Below the pieces are notes generated by a model. The model searched no databases, was not told the origin of the DNA, and saw nothing but the letters and a program-made list of their open reading frames with translations. The position numbers and the translations under genes are program-made. This document shows positions 1 through 6,507 of a stretch of 17,992 bases of DNA, piece by piece; the stretch's first letter is position 1; the number at the start of each line of letters is the position of its first letter. Where the stretch lies: contig JAUZOX010000014.1 of NCBI GenBank assembly GCA_030706265.1, positions 1 to 17,992 on the forward strand. The letters are read 5' to 3'. The DNA is from Bacteroidota bacterium. GTDB taxonomy: Bacteria; Bacteroidota; Bacteroidia; Bacteroidales; Cfx3-03.

Positions 1-939
1 AGGCTGACCCATAACGATGGCACTAACACGCCTGACTTTTCGACCGGGTTCAATTATTTCATCAATAACTTTTCGAGTGCAACGACCCCCAAACAGGTTA
101 CCCTATGCGATGCCGATGGAAAGCTCATCAGGACGCTTGAAAACAATAAAACACTGATTGACAAGCTGGCTGATTATAAATATAAGGAAAAGGAGTTCTT
201 TACGTTTACGACTTCAATGGGAATAACCCTGAACGGATGGATGATCCGCCCTGCCGATTTCGACCCCGCCAAAAAATATCCGGTGTTGATGACACAATAT
301 AGTGGACCTAATTCACAACAGGTTCTCGACAGCTGGAGCATGGGCTGGAATGAATACCTGGCACAACAGGGATATATAGTGGCCTGTGTCGATCCCAGAG
401 GTACCGGCGCGAGAGGTGAAGAGTTCAGAAAAATGACTTACTTGCAGCTTGGAAAATACGAAACGCAGGATCAGATTGAAGGAGCCCGCTATCTTGGGAG
501 CCTCCCTTACGTTGACAAAGACCGAATAGGCATTTGGGGATGGAGCTTCGGCGGTTTTATTTCATGCTCCTGTATGGTTAAAGGCAACGGTGTATTTAAA
601 GCGGGCATCGCTGTGGCTCCGGTCACCAACTGGCGTTTCTACGACAACATTTATACTGAGCGTTACATGCAAACCCCGGCTGAGAACCCCAAAGGATATG
701 ACGACAACTCACCATTGACTTATGCTTCAGACCTTCAGGGAAAATTTCTAATATGTCATGGCACTGCCGATGATAACGTGCACACTCAAAACACTTATGA
801 GTTTACAGAAAAGCTGGTTCAGGCCAACAAACAATTTGAGATGCAGCTTTACACCAACCGGAACCACAATATCCGGGGCGGCAATACTACAATGCATCTA
901 TACACCCGGATGACAGACTTTCTGAAAAAGAACCTTTAA
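1..939 (+). CDS. S9 family peptidase (dipeptidyl peptidase IV-like), 5' end missing
   Basis: The frame is open from base 1 to the TAA at 937-939, giving 312 residues. An internal ATG at 217 is not the true start, because the upstream codons continue the same protein. This is the alpha/beta-hydrolase catalytic domain of a prolyl oligopeptidase-type enzyme of the DPP IV group, which removes N-terminal dipeptides, typically after proline, in the periplasm or at the surface. The nucleophile motif GWSFGG has Ser at fragment residue 182 (544-546). HGTADDNVH carries the likely catalytic Asp at 257 (769-771). NRNHNI carries the His at 289 (865-867). The N-terminal beta-propeller and any signal peptide lie outside the window. 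Family assignment is firm; the exact substrate is not visible. It ends about 660 bp before the rpsU promoter and looks unrelated to the downstream genes. Confidence 0.93.
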   Translation, partial: RLTHNDGTNTPDFSTGFNYFINNFSSATTPKQVTLCDADGKLIRTLENNKTLIDKLADYKYKEKEFFTFTTSMGITLNGWMIRPADFDPAKKYPVLMTQYSGPNSQQVLDSWSMGWNEYLAQQGYIVACVDPRGTGARGEEFRKMTYLQLGKYETQDQIEGARYLGSLPYVDKDRIGIWGWSFGGFISCSCMVKGNGVFKAGIAVAPVTNWRFYDNIYTERYMQTPAENPKGYDDNSPLTYASDLQGKFLICHGTADDNVHTQNTYEFTEKLVQANKQFEMQLYTNRNHNIRGGNTTMHLYTRMTDFLKKNL

Positions 940-1599
940 CAACGTTTGAACATTAGAGTTGACCTTCTGTTTTTGGCAAAGCAAGCTTATAGATACGCAT
1001 GTTATCCCCAATAAGGATTCAAGGGCCAATAATGGCAGCCCTGCGAATTCGTTTATTCAAAATGTTCCATCATCAGAAGAAAAGATTCTAAGGATACCTA
1101 TTTCTTATAATCCTTTTTTCAGGCGTTTCTTTTGCATCAAGCGACAATAAATGCCTGTCCCCGTTTCAAAAAAGTCTTCTACAGTCATGGGTATATGCCC
1201 TGACACCGGGGATGATATATTATCAGAAAAGCTTTTGATAAGTTTTTTTGAATCATTGCTACACCGGTAGTCATTAATGCCGGCCTGTAAGAGCGTTTCA
1301 ACCATGAAACTCTCTGCAATCGGGTGAGAGGCGGTTAAAATAATCGCTTTGGCATTCGTGTATATTTGAGTAAATAAAAGAGCAGGCCTGTAGGACAACT
1401 TAAATATGCATCAAGTAATTTCAGACAAGGGTTCGTATAATTAAGCAGGGTTAAGTCGTATTCTTTTAATATATGAATAAACGGTATCAGATAGATTAAA
1501 TTCATAATATCTTAAAGTCATTAAGAATCGCTTTTTTATTAAAAATAAGTTAAAATCCACATTTTTAAATCACTCTTCGATAACTTTTTCGAAAAACGA
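940..1599. other. AT-rich intergenic stretch without a convincing gene
   Basis: About 660 bases between the peptidase stop and the rpsU promoter. I see no tRNA, clear terminator or recognisable protein. A 63-codon plus-strand frame at 959-1150 has no family resemblance and is probably chance. A minus-strand frame at 1105-1398 is listed separately as doubtful. The stretch from about 1440 to 1600 is strongly AT-rich and may serve as upstream DNA for the rpsU promoter. Confidence 0.5.
1105..1398 (-). CDS. doubtful small hypothetical protein or gene remnant
   Basis: A 97-codon minus-strand frame starting at TTG (1398-1396). In frame, a stop lies only five codons upstream (1413-1411), so no longer protein is possible here. 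I do not recognise the family. The middle (residues about 15-55) has a mix of hydrophobic and charged residues that looks protein-like, for example AKAIILTASHPIAES. There is no ATG start near the 5' end, no promoter of the Bacteroidetes type upstream, and both neighbours lie on the other strand. It may be a piece of a decayed gene or a chance frame. Confidence 0.18.
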   Translation of the reverse strand: MSYRPALLFTQIYTNAKAIILTASHPIAESFMVETLLQAGINDYRCSNDSKKLIKSFSDNISSPVSGHIPMTVEDFFETGTGIYCRLMQKKRLKKGL

Positions 1600-1629
1600 T
1601 TGTTCAGATAAATAAAATATGTAATTTTG
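1600..1629 (+). promoter_or_regulatory. Bacteroidetes-type promoter for rpsU
   Basis: TTG at 1600-1602 is followed by exactly 19 bases and then TAATTTTG at 1622-1629. This fits the known primary sigma factor consensus of Bacteroidetes (-33 TTTG, -7 TAnnTTTG), with the fourth -33 base being A. Transcription would begin around 1634-1637, giving a leader of roughly 43 nt to the rpsU ATG. Confidence 0.82.
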
Positions 1630-1678
1630 CCAGCCAAATTCAATTATTAATCTATTTAAAGAAAGAGAGTGTATTGTT

Positions 1679-1873
1679 ATGATTATTGTTCCTGTTAAAG
1701 AAGGTGAAAGTATCGACAGATCTTTAAAGAAACTGAAGCGGAAATTTGAAAAAACCGGAGTAGTTAAAGAGTTGAGAGAACGTCAAAAATTCACTAAACC
1801 TTCGGTCAAAAATCGTGAAGCTCATTTAAAGGCTGTCTATATCCAGAAGCTTCAAATTAATGAGGAAATGTAA
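1679..1873 (+). CDS. rpsU: 30S ribosomal protein bS21
   Basis: A 64-residue basic protein with the bS21 pattern: MIIVPVKEGESIDRSLKKLK at the start, then a lysine/arginine-rich helix. bS21 sits on the small-subunit platform next to the 3' end of 16S rRNA. In Flavobacterium johnsoniae, bS21 with bS18 and bS6 is reported to hold the 16S tail so that the anti-Shine-Dalgarno is occluded, with Tyr54 of bS21 among the contacts; this protein also has Tyr at residue 54. Upstream of the ATG lies a purine tract (about 1660-1669, aaagaaagagag) that resembles a weak Shine-Dalgarno. The gene has its own promoter at 1600-1629 and is followed by a large hairpin terminator at 1903-1982. Identity is firm. Confidence 0.96.
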   Translation: MIIVPVKEGESIDRSLKKLKRKFEKTGVVKELRERQKFTKPSVKNREAHLKAVYIQKLQINEEM

Positions 1874-1902
1874 TCAGGTAAAGGCGACTTTACTGGTTTG
1901 AG

Positions 1903-1982
1903 GGAAGAAAATTTTACCGGTTAAAGATTTTGAACTATCTTTAACCACTATAAAAAGGTAAATTTTTCTTCCTTTTTCTTTT
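1903..1982 (+). terminator. large nested hairpin with T tract between rpsU and xerC
   Basis: The outer arms GGAAGAAAATTTTACC (1903-1918) and GGTAAATTTTTCTTCC (1957-1972) pair in 15 of 16 positions; T1912/T1963 is the only mismatch. Inside is a perfect 10-bp stem, GGTTAAAGAT (1919-1928) with ATCTTTAACC (1937-1946), loop of 8. The outer stem is followed directly by TTTTTCTTTT (1973-1982). This is the form of an intrinsic terminator. The T tract ends only 3 nt before the xerC ATG, so the element probably sets how much rpsU transcription reaches xerC and hpf. Confidence 0.8.
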
Positions 1983-1985
1983 AAA

Positions 1986-2870
1986 ATGATATACAAATTC
2001 ATCCAATATATTCGCGACGAGAAACGCTACTCGGAACACACCGTCGCTGCTTACGCCAGTGATCTGGCCCAATACCAACAATATCTTTCAACGGCCTATG
2101 AGAGCGCCGATCCTGCCATGGCCGACTTTCAGATGATCAGAAGCTGGATCGTACGGTTGAACCAGGACAAAATCTCCAATCGCAGCATCAACCGTAAATT
2201 ATCCACCCTTAAATCATTTTACCGTTTTCTGATCAGGGAAGGCGTCGTGACAACAAATCCCCTTTCGAAAATCATCAACCCGAAGACGGCAAAAAGGCTG
2301 CCTGAATTTTTAGACAAATCGAAAACCGAATTTCTTTTCACCCAGGTGGAATTTGAAGATTCACCAGAGGGTCATCGTGATAAAACGATATTGGAACTTT
2401 TCTATGCAACCGGGATCCGGCAGGCGGAATTAAGGTCGCTGACATTGGATAGTCTCGACACGGAACGCATGACACTGAAAGTAAAGGGAAAAAGAAATAA
2501 AGAAAGGTTTATCCCGTTGGGGGAGCAAATTGTTCAACTTTTAACATTATTTATTGAAGAATATAGAACCTTAATGGTAAAACCAAACCAAAACAATTTT
2601 ATATTTGTTACTAAGGATGGGGAGCCAATATCACCCCGCCTGGTTAACCGGATTGTACGAAAATACCTGGGATTGGTCTCAAGCAGGCAAAAACGCAGTC
2701 CTCACGTTCTTCGACATACTTTTGCGACCCACATGCTGGAAAACGGTGCCGATCTGAATGCGATCAAAGAGATCTTAGGGCACTCGAGTCTGGCTGCGAC
2801 ACAGGTATACACGCATAATACGATTGACCGATTAAAAATAATTTATAAACAGGCTCATCCAAAAGCCTAA
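1986..2870 (+). CDS. tyrosine recombinase, XerC/XerD family
   Basis: A 294-residue site-specific recombinase of the usual Xer length. The N-terminal SAM-like core-binding domain (residues about 1-90) is followed by the catalytic domain. Every catalytic position is present: Arg145 (in GIRQAELRSL), Lys167 (in VKGKRNKER), His240 and Arg243 (in HVLRHTF), His266 (in LGHSS) and nucleophile Tyr275 (in QVYTH). The spacing matches E. coli XerD almost exactly. Xer enzymes resolve chromosome dimers at dif together with FtsK. Which Xer paralogue this is cannot be decided from one gene, so no symbol is given. The start at 1986 fits the family N-terminus. The ATG directly follows the T tract of the rpsU terminator and I see no separate promoter, so expression probably depends on read-through. 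The frame ends 14 bases before hpf. Confidence 0.94.
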   Translation: MIYKFIQYIRDEKRYSEHTVAAYASDLAQYQQYLSTAYESADPAMADFQMIRSWIVRLNQDKISNRSINRKLSTLKSFYRFLIREGVVTTNPLSKIINPKTAKRLPEFLDKSKTEFLFTQVEFEDSPEGHRDKTILELFYATGIRQAELRSLTLDSLDTERMTLKVKGKRNKERFIPLGEQIVQLLTLFIEEYRTLMVKPNQNNFIFVTKDGEPISPRLVNRIVRKYLGLVSSRQKRSPHVLRHTFATHMLENGADLNAIKEILGHSSLAATQVYTHNTIDRLKIIYKQAHPKA

Positions 2871-2871
2871 A

Positions 2872-2880
2872 AAAGGAGGT
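2872..2880 (+). promoter_or_regulatory. perfect Shine-Dalgarno before hpf
   Basis: AAAGGAGGT at 2872-2880 lies 4 bases before the ATG at 2885 (5 bases between GGAGG and ATG). It can pair fully with the canonical 16S 3' tail. None of the other protein genes in the window has a comparable site; the nearest are weak tracts before rpsU and rplA (aaaggaac). That makes it unusual here, since Bacteroidetes initiation generally does not use Shine-Dalgarno pairing. Confidence 0.85.
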
Positions 2881-2884
2881 CACT

Positions 2885-3181
2885 ATGAAGATCAACATTA
2901 ATGCGGTACATTTCAGAGCTGACAAGAAACTTGAAAGCTTTATTACCGACAAGGTTGAGAAATTAACAGTTCTGTTTGACGGTATTGTCAGCAGCGATGT
3001 AATGCTAAAGTTACTGAACACGGATACTCCGGAAAACAAAATTGCAGAAATCAGATTAGAAATCAGAGGAAATGACTTATTTGCAAAAAAACAATGCAAG
3101 ACCTTCGAAGAAGCGACTGATACAGCAATAGAAGCGTTACGAAAACAGTTAGTTAAATACAAAGAAAAGCTAAAAGATTAA
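2885..3181 (+). CDS. hpf: ribosome hibernation-promoting factor, short form (HPF/RaiA family)
   Basis: A 98-residue protein beginning MKININAVHFRADKKLESFI and ending in a lysine-rich helix, matching the single-domain sigma-54 modulation/S30EA (HPF, YfiA/RaiA) family. Members bind the decoding centre of the 30S subunit and protect or inactivate ribosomes in slow growth. The length fits the short form; there is no C-terminal dimerisation domain as in long HPF. Whether it acts like E. coli HPF or RaiA cannot be read from the sequence. It lies 14 bases after xerC and carries a perfect Shine-Dalgarno at 2872-2880. A hairpin terminator follows at 3249-3280. Confidence 0.9.
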   Translation: MKININAVHFRADKKLESFITDKVEKLTVLFDGIVSSDVMLKLLNTDTPENKIAEIRLEIRGNDLFAKKQCKTFEEATDTAIEALRKQLVKYKEKLKD

Positions 3182-3218
3182 GTAAAAATAAAAAACATTA
3201 AATTTTTTAAATGGGGTA

Positions 3219-3249
3219 TTTGGAATTCCAAAAATCCTTCTTACATTTG
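3219..3249 (+). promoter_or_regulatory. Bacteroidetes-type promoter upstream of the tRNA-tuf operon (distal)
   Basis: TTTG at 3219-3222, exactly 19 bases, then TACATTTG at 3242-3249, a complete match to the -33/-7 consensus. Its last base is the first base of the terminator stem at 3249-3274, so initiation at about 3254-3257 would fall inside the 5' arm of that hairpin. Confidence 0.68.
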
Positions 3250-3280
3250 CAGTCCCTTTCACCAAAGGGACTGCTTTGTT
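3249..3280 (+). terminator. intrinsic terminator after hpf
   Basis: A perfect 11-bp stem, GCAGTCCCTTT (3249-3259) and AAAGGGACTGC (3264-3274), with loop CACC, followed by TTTGTT. It lies 68 bases after the hpf stop and would end rpsU-xerC-hpf transcripts. The T tract is short and interrupted by one G. Confidence 0.75.
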
Positions 3281-3362
3281 GAAAAGCGAACGTGTTCGTT
3301 GAAAAACTTGAAAAAGTCTCAATAAATTTAAGCGCTGTGATAAAAAGATAGAAACTTTTGTC

Positions 3363-3370
3363 TACCTTTG
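3363..3370 (+). promoter_or_regulatory. -7 element of the proximal tRNA operon promoter
   Basis: TACCTTTG matches the Bacteroidetes -7 consensus and sits 17 bases before the first tRNA. Its surroundings (TACCTTTGCAG) closely resemble the distal promoter (TACATTTGCAG). No TTG lies at the proper -33 spacing (3341-3343 reads taa), so this half is weak. Position and -7 match make it the likely start for the tRNA-tuf transcript. Confidence 0.55.
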
Positions 3371-3387
3371 CAGCTCAAAACAGCAGC

Positions 3388-3461
3388 GCCGGTGTAGCTC
3401 AGTTGGCCAGAGCAGCTGATTTGTAATCAGCTGGTCGGGGGTTCGAATCCCTCCACCGGCT
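3388..3461 (+). tRNA. tRNA-Thr (anticodon TGT)
   Basis: Full cloverleaf of 74 nt. The acceptor GCCGGTG pairs with CACCGGC, the anticodon stem is GCTGA/TCAGC with loop TTTGTAA, and the T arm contains GGTTCGAATCC. Anticodon TGT reads ACA threonine codons. The 3' CCA is not encoded. Confidence 0.95.
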
Positions 3462-3475
3462 CAGAAAAAAATTAT

Positions 3476-3557
3476 GGGGGGTTACCAGAGCGGTCAAATG
3501 GGGCAGACTGTAAATCTGTTGGCTTAGCCTTCGGAAGTTCGAATCTTCCACCCCCCA
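3476..3557 (+). tRNA. tRNA-Tyr (anticodon GTA)
   Basis: An 82-nt type II tRNA with a long variable arm. The acceptor GGGGGGT pairs with ACCCCCC, the anticodon stem GCAGA/TCTGT encloses loop CTGTAAA, and the anticodon is GTA. The discriminator is A3557; CCA is not encoded. It follows tRNA-Thr after 14 nt. Confidence 0.95.
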
Positions 3558-3584
3558 CAGCTTAACGCTGAAAAATGAATTCTT

Positions 3585-3657
3585 GCGGAAGTAGCTCATT
3601 TGGTAGAGCGATAGCCTTCCAAGCTATAGGTGGCGGGTTCGAGACCCGTCTTCCGCT
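3585..3657 (+). tRNA. tRNA-Gly (anticodon TCC)
   Basis: A 73-nt cloverleaf. The acceptor GCGGAAG pairs with CTTCCGC, and the anticodon stem ATAGC/GCTAT encloses loop CTTCCAA, so the anticodon is TCC (GGA codons). CCA is not encoded. Confidence 0.95.
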
Positions 3658-3668
3658 CTTTATCAAAA

Positions 3669-3740
<72 letters not shown>

Positions 3741-3789
3741 CGAATTTTTATTGTTACAACGAAGTAAACATCTTAACACTCTATTAGAT

Positions 3790-4977
3790 ATGGCAAAGGA
3801 AAAATTTGAACGTACGAAAACGCACGTTAACGTAGGTACAATTGGTCACGTCGACCATGGTAAGACCACATTAACTGCCGCCATTACATTGTGTCTTGCT
3901 GAAAAGGGTTGGTCAGAATTCAGATCATTTGATTCAATTGACAACGCACCTGAAGAAAAAGAAAGAGGTATTACCATTAACACTGCACACATCGAATATG
4001 AGACTGCAACGCGTCACTATGCTCACGTAGATTGCCCGGGTCACGCCGACTACGTTAAGAACATGGTTACAGGTGCTGCTCAAATGGACGGTGCGATTTT
4101 GGTAGTTGCGGCTACTGATGGACCGATGCCCCAAACCCGTGAGCACATCTTGCTCGCACGCCAGGTTGGCGTACCCCGTTTAGTTGTATTCATGAACAAG
4201 GTTGACCTTGTTGATGATCCAGAACTACTCGAACTTGTAGAAATGGAAATTCGTGAACTGCTTACTTTCTACGGATTTGATGGTGATGCTACTCCAATCA
4301 TCCAGGGTTCGGCTCTTGGTGGATTGAACAAAGAGCCCAAATGGGTTGAAAAGATTATCGAATTAATGGCTGCAGTGGATTCCTGGATTCCTGAACCAGT
4401 CCGTGAGATGGACAAGCCTTTCCTTATGCCAGTTGAAGATGTATTCTCAATCACAGGTCGTGGTACTGTTGCTACTGGCCGTATTGAAACCGGTGTTATT
4501 CATACAAGTGATCCTGTAGAAATCATTGGTATGGGTGCTGAAAAGCTGAAATCAGTTGTAACAGGAGTTGAAATGTTCCGTAAGATCCTTGATGAAGGTG
4601 AAGCTGGTGACAATGCTGGTCTGTTACTCCGTGGTATTGACAAAGAAGATATCCGTCGTGGTATGGTAATTATCAAACCGGGTTCAGTGACTCCTCATGC
4701 ACACTTCAAAGCATCTGTTGTGATCCTGAAGAAAGAAGAAGGTGGCCGTCATACTCCGTTCCACAACAAGTATCGTCCCCAGTTCTACTTCCGTACCACT
4801 GACGTTACCGGTGAGATCATTCTTCCAGAAGGAATCGAAATGGTAATGCCGGGTGATAACCTCGAAATTGAAGTTCAATTGATTCAACCTATTGCTATGA
4901 CCAAGAACCTCCGTTTCGCTATCCGTGAAGGTGGACGTACCGTTGGTGCAGGTCAGGTAACAGAAATTCTGGACTAA
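3790..4977 (+). CDS. tuf: elongation factor Tu
   Basis: A 395-residue EF-Tu, the GTPase that delivers aminoacyl-tRNA to the ribosome. The GTP-binding motifs are all present: GHVDHGKT (residues 19-26), DCPGH, NKVD and the SAL motif. The effector segment ERGITIN and the beta-barrel domains 2 and 3 are complete to the C-terminal VGAGQVTEILD. The frame opens at a TTG at 3751, but the ATG at 3790 gives the universal N-terminus MAKEKFERTKTHVNVGTIGH and is the start chosen. Four tRNA genes precede it, a common arrangement for tuf. A hairpin with a T-rich tail follows at 5007-5037, before tRNA-Trp. Confidence 0.98.
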   Translation: MAKEKFERTKTHVNVGTIGHVDHGKTTLTAAITLCLAEKGWSEFRSFDSIDNAPEEKERGITINTAHIEYETATRHYAHVDCPGHADYVKNMVTGAAQMDGAILVVAATDGPMPQTREHILLARQVGVPRLVVFMNKVDLVDDPELLELVEMEIRELLTFYGFDGDATPIIQGSALGGLNKEPKWVEKIIELMAAVDSWIPEPVREMDKPFLMPVEDVFSITGRGTVATGRIETGVIHTSDPVEIIGMGAEKLKSVVTGVEMFRKILDEGEAGDNAGLLLRGIDKEDIRRGMVIIKPGSVTPHAHFKASVVILKKEEGGRHTPFHNKYRPQFYFRTTDVTGEIILPEGIEMVMPGDNLEIEVQLIQPIAMTKNLRFAIREGGRTVGAGQVTEILD

Positions 4978-5006
4978 TACAAAAATATAATAATACATTG
5001 AAGGTG

Positions 5007-5037
5007 GAGGCATCGTAAAGATGCCTTTATCTTCTTT
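5007..5037 (+). terminator. hairpin with T-rich tail between tuf and tRNA-Trp
   Basis: AGGCATC (5008-5014) pairs with GATGCCT (5020-5026), loop GTAAA, extended by a G-T pair at 5007/5027 and followed by TTATCTTCTTT. The stem is short and the T tract mixed with other bases, so it is probably a weak terminator, an attenuator or an RNA-processing structure rather than a full stop. I see no promoter between it and trnW/secE. Confidence 0.55.
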
Positions 5038-5039
5038 AC

Positions 5040-5115
5040 ACGGGAGTAGCTCAATTGGTAGAGTAGTGGTCTCCAAAACCATTGGTTGAGGGTTCGATCC
5101 CTTCCTCCCGTGCCA
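5040..5115 (+). tRNA. tRNA-Trp (anticodon CCA)
   Basis: A cloverleaf with acceptor ACGGGAG pairing with CTCCCGT, D arm GCTC, anticodon loop with CCA, T arm GGTTCGATCC and discriminator G5112. The 3' CCA is encoded (5113-5115), unlike in the four upstream tRNAs. The trnW-secE order is common across bacteria. Confidence 0.95.
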
Positions 5116-5129
5116 AATATTAGATCAAT

Positions 5130-5324
5130 ATGGCTAACAAGATTAAAGAATACATCCTTGAAAGCTCTGAAGAGCTGTTGAAGAAAACGTCGTGGCCAAG
5201 CTGGAACGATCTTCAATCAAGCGCTATTGTGGTATCCATTGCTTCCCTATTAATCGCAGCTGTGGTTTATTTGATGGATATTTCATTTCAACAGATATTA
5301 CGCATATTCTACACGTTACATTAA
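5130..5324 (+). CDS. secE: preprotein translocase subunit SecE
   Basis: A 64-residue inner-membrane protein of the short, single-span SecE type. The cytoplasmic amphipathic helix has the family motif ELLKKTSWPSWNDL (residues about 15-28), followed by one membrane segment at about 32-50. SecE clamps SecY in the SecYEG channel. It lies 14 bases after tRNA-Trp and 78 bases before nusG, as in most bacteria. A second frame at 5192-5377 overlaps it and is not a gene. Confidence 0.95.
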   Translation: MANKIKEYILESSEELLKKTSWPSWNDLQSSAIVVSIASLLIAAVVYLMDISFQQILRIFYTLH

Positions 5325-5402
5325 TATCTGCAACCAGAATAAATTCAGATCTAATATTGTATTATTTGATCGGGTAGTACTTCTAAACTGTCAATCAGCA
5401 TC

Positions 5403-5945
5403 ATGAGCGATATAAGTAAAAAATGGTATGTTATTCGCGCCGTTAGTGGTAACGAGAAGAAAGTGAAACAATATATCGAAAGTGAAATTAATCGCTTAGG
5501 GTTGATAGATTTTGTCTCACAAGTACTCATTCCTACTGAAAAGGTGTATCAAATCAGAAAAGGGAAAAAAATCAGCAAAGAACGGAACTATTTTCCGGGC
5601 TATGTGTTGATAGAAGCTCAGCTTACTGGTGAGATACCCCACATCATTAAGAATGTTCCCGGAGTTTTGGGCTTTCTCGGATCACAGGGCGATCCTGTAC
5701 CCTTGCGCCAGTCTGAAGTGAACCGCATTCTTGGTAAGGTTGATGAATTAGCTGAACAAGGTGAGGAGATGACTGTGCCGTTTATGATTGGTGAATCGGT
5801 TACCGTTATCGACGGGCCGTTTAACAGTTTCAGCGGGGTAATCGAAGAGATTAACGAAGAGAAGAAAAAGCTCAAAGTCATGGTCAAAATCTTTGGCCGT
5901 AAGACTCCCGTGGAACTGAGCTTTATGCAGGTAGAGAAAGAATAA
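5403..5945 (+). CDS. nusG: transcription termination/antitermination factor NusG
   Basis: A 180-residue NusG. The N-terminal NGN domain (residues about 7-115) begins KWYVIRAVSGNEKKVKQYI and includes the NYFPGYVLIE segment that contacts RNA polymerase. The C-terminal KOW domain (about 125-178) contains GESVTVIDGPFNSFSGVIEE. NusG binds elongating RNA polymerase, promotes processivity and links it to Rho or the ribosome. It sits between secE and the L11 gene, the classic order. The protein is of usual length and nothing is missing. Confidence 0.97.
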   Translation: MSDISKKWYVIRAVSGNEKKVKQYIESEINRLGLIDFVSQVLIPTEKVYQIRKGKKISKERNYFPGYVLIEAQLTGEIPHIIKNVPGVLGFLGSQGDPVPLRQSEVNRILGKVDELAEQGEEMTVPFMIGESVTVIDGPFNSFSGVIEEINEEKKKLKVMVKIFGRKTPVELSFMQVEKE

Positions 5946-6002
5946 CTCCGGTTAATTTAATACGAATTCTCAAATTTCTTAACACTTAAGTTTAAGACTA
6001 CA

Positions 6003-6449
6003 ATGGCAAAAGAAGTAACTGGATTAGTTAAACTTCAGATCAAAGGAGGGGCAGCCAATCCTTCACCACCGGTTGGACCAGCACTTGGTTCAAAAGGGGT
6101 AAACATCATGGAGTTTTGCAAACAGTTTAATGCTCGTACACAGGATTCAGCGGGTAAAGTACTCCCTGTAATCATCACCGTGTATAAGGATAAAACGTTT
6201 GATTTCATCGTTAAGACTCCTCCGGTAGCTATTCAACTATTAGAAGCATCCAAGCTGAAAAGTGGCTCTGCAGAACCCAACAGGAAAAAAGTGGGTTCGG
6301 TAACCTGGGATCAGGTTAAAACCATCGCAGAATCCAAAATGACAGACTTGAATTGTTTCACAGTTGATTCGGCTATGCAAATGGTTGCCGGAACAGCCCG
6401 CAGTATGGGTATCACCGTTACTGGTTCTTTCCCCGTTGTTGGAGAATAA
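6003..6449 (+). CDS. rplK: 50S ribosomal protein uL11
   Basis: A 148-residue L11. The N-terminal domain contains the proline-rich PSPPVGPALGSKGVNIMEFC (about residues 21-40), the thiostrepton-binding region. The C-terminal rRNA-binding domain runs to ITVTGSFPVVGE. L11 binds the 23S GTPase-associated centre with the L10-L12 stalk. The ATG at 6003 follows a 57-base spacer after nusG with no Shine-Dalgarno. The spacing to rplA is 58 bases. Confidence 0.98.
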   Translation: MAKEVTGLVKLQIKGGAANPSPPVGPALGSKGVNIMEFCKQFNARTQDSAGKVLPVIITVYKDKTFDFIVKTPPVAIQLLEASKLKSGSAEPNRKKVGSVTWDQVKTIAESKMTDLNCFTVDSAMQMVAGTARSMGITVTGSFPVVGE

Positions 6450-6507
6450 TTCGTTATTTCGGACAAAGCGAAAAAGAATCAATAAACATTAACAATTTAA
6501 AAGGAAC

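Noticed and set aside
959..1150. 63-codon plus-strand frame after the peptidase
   Set aside because: It has no family resemblance, no promoter and no initiation signal, and its composition looks random.
3399..3599. Minus-strand frame containing RWRDSNPRPADYKSAALA
   Set aside because: This is the well-known spurious translation of tRNA genes, not a protein.
3751..3789. Longer tuf start at TTG 3751
   Set aside because: The 13 extra residues do not belong to EF-Tu, and the ATG at 3790 gives the conserved N-terminus.
5350..5370. Possible promoter for nusG (TATTATTTG)
   Set aside because: The -7 word has three bases rather than two between TA and TTTG, and no TTG lies at the proper upstream spacing.
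5192..5377. Frame overlapping the end of secE
   Set aside because: It is out of frame with secE and has no recognisable features; secE explains the region.
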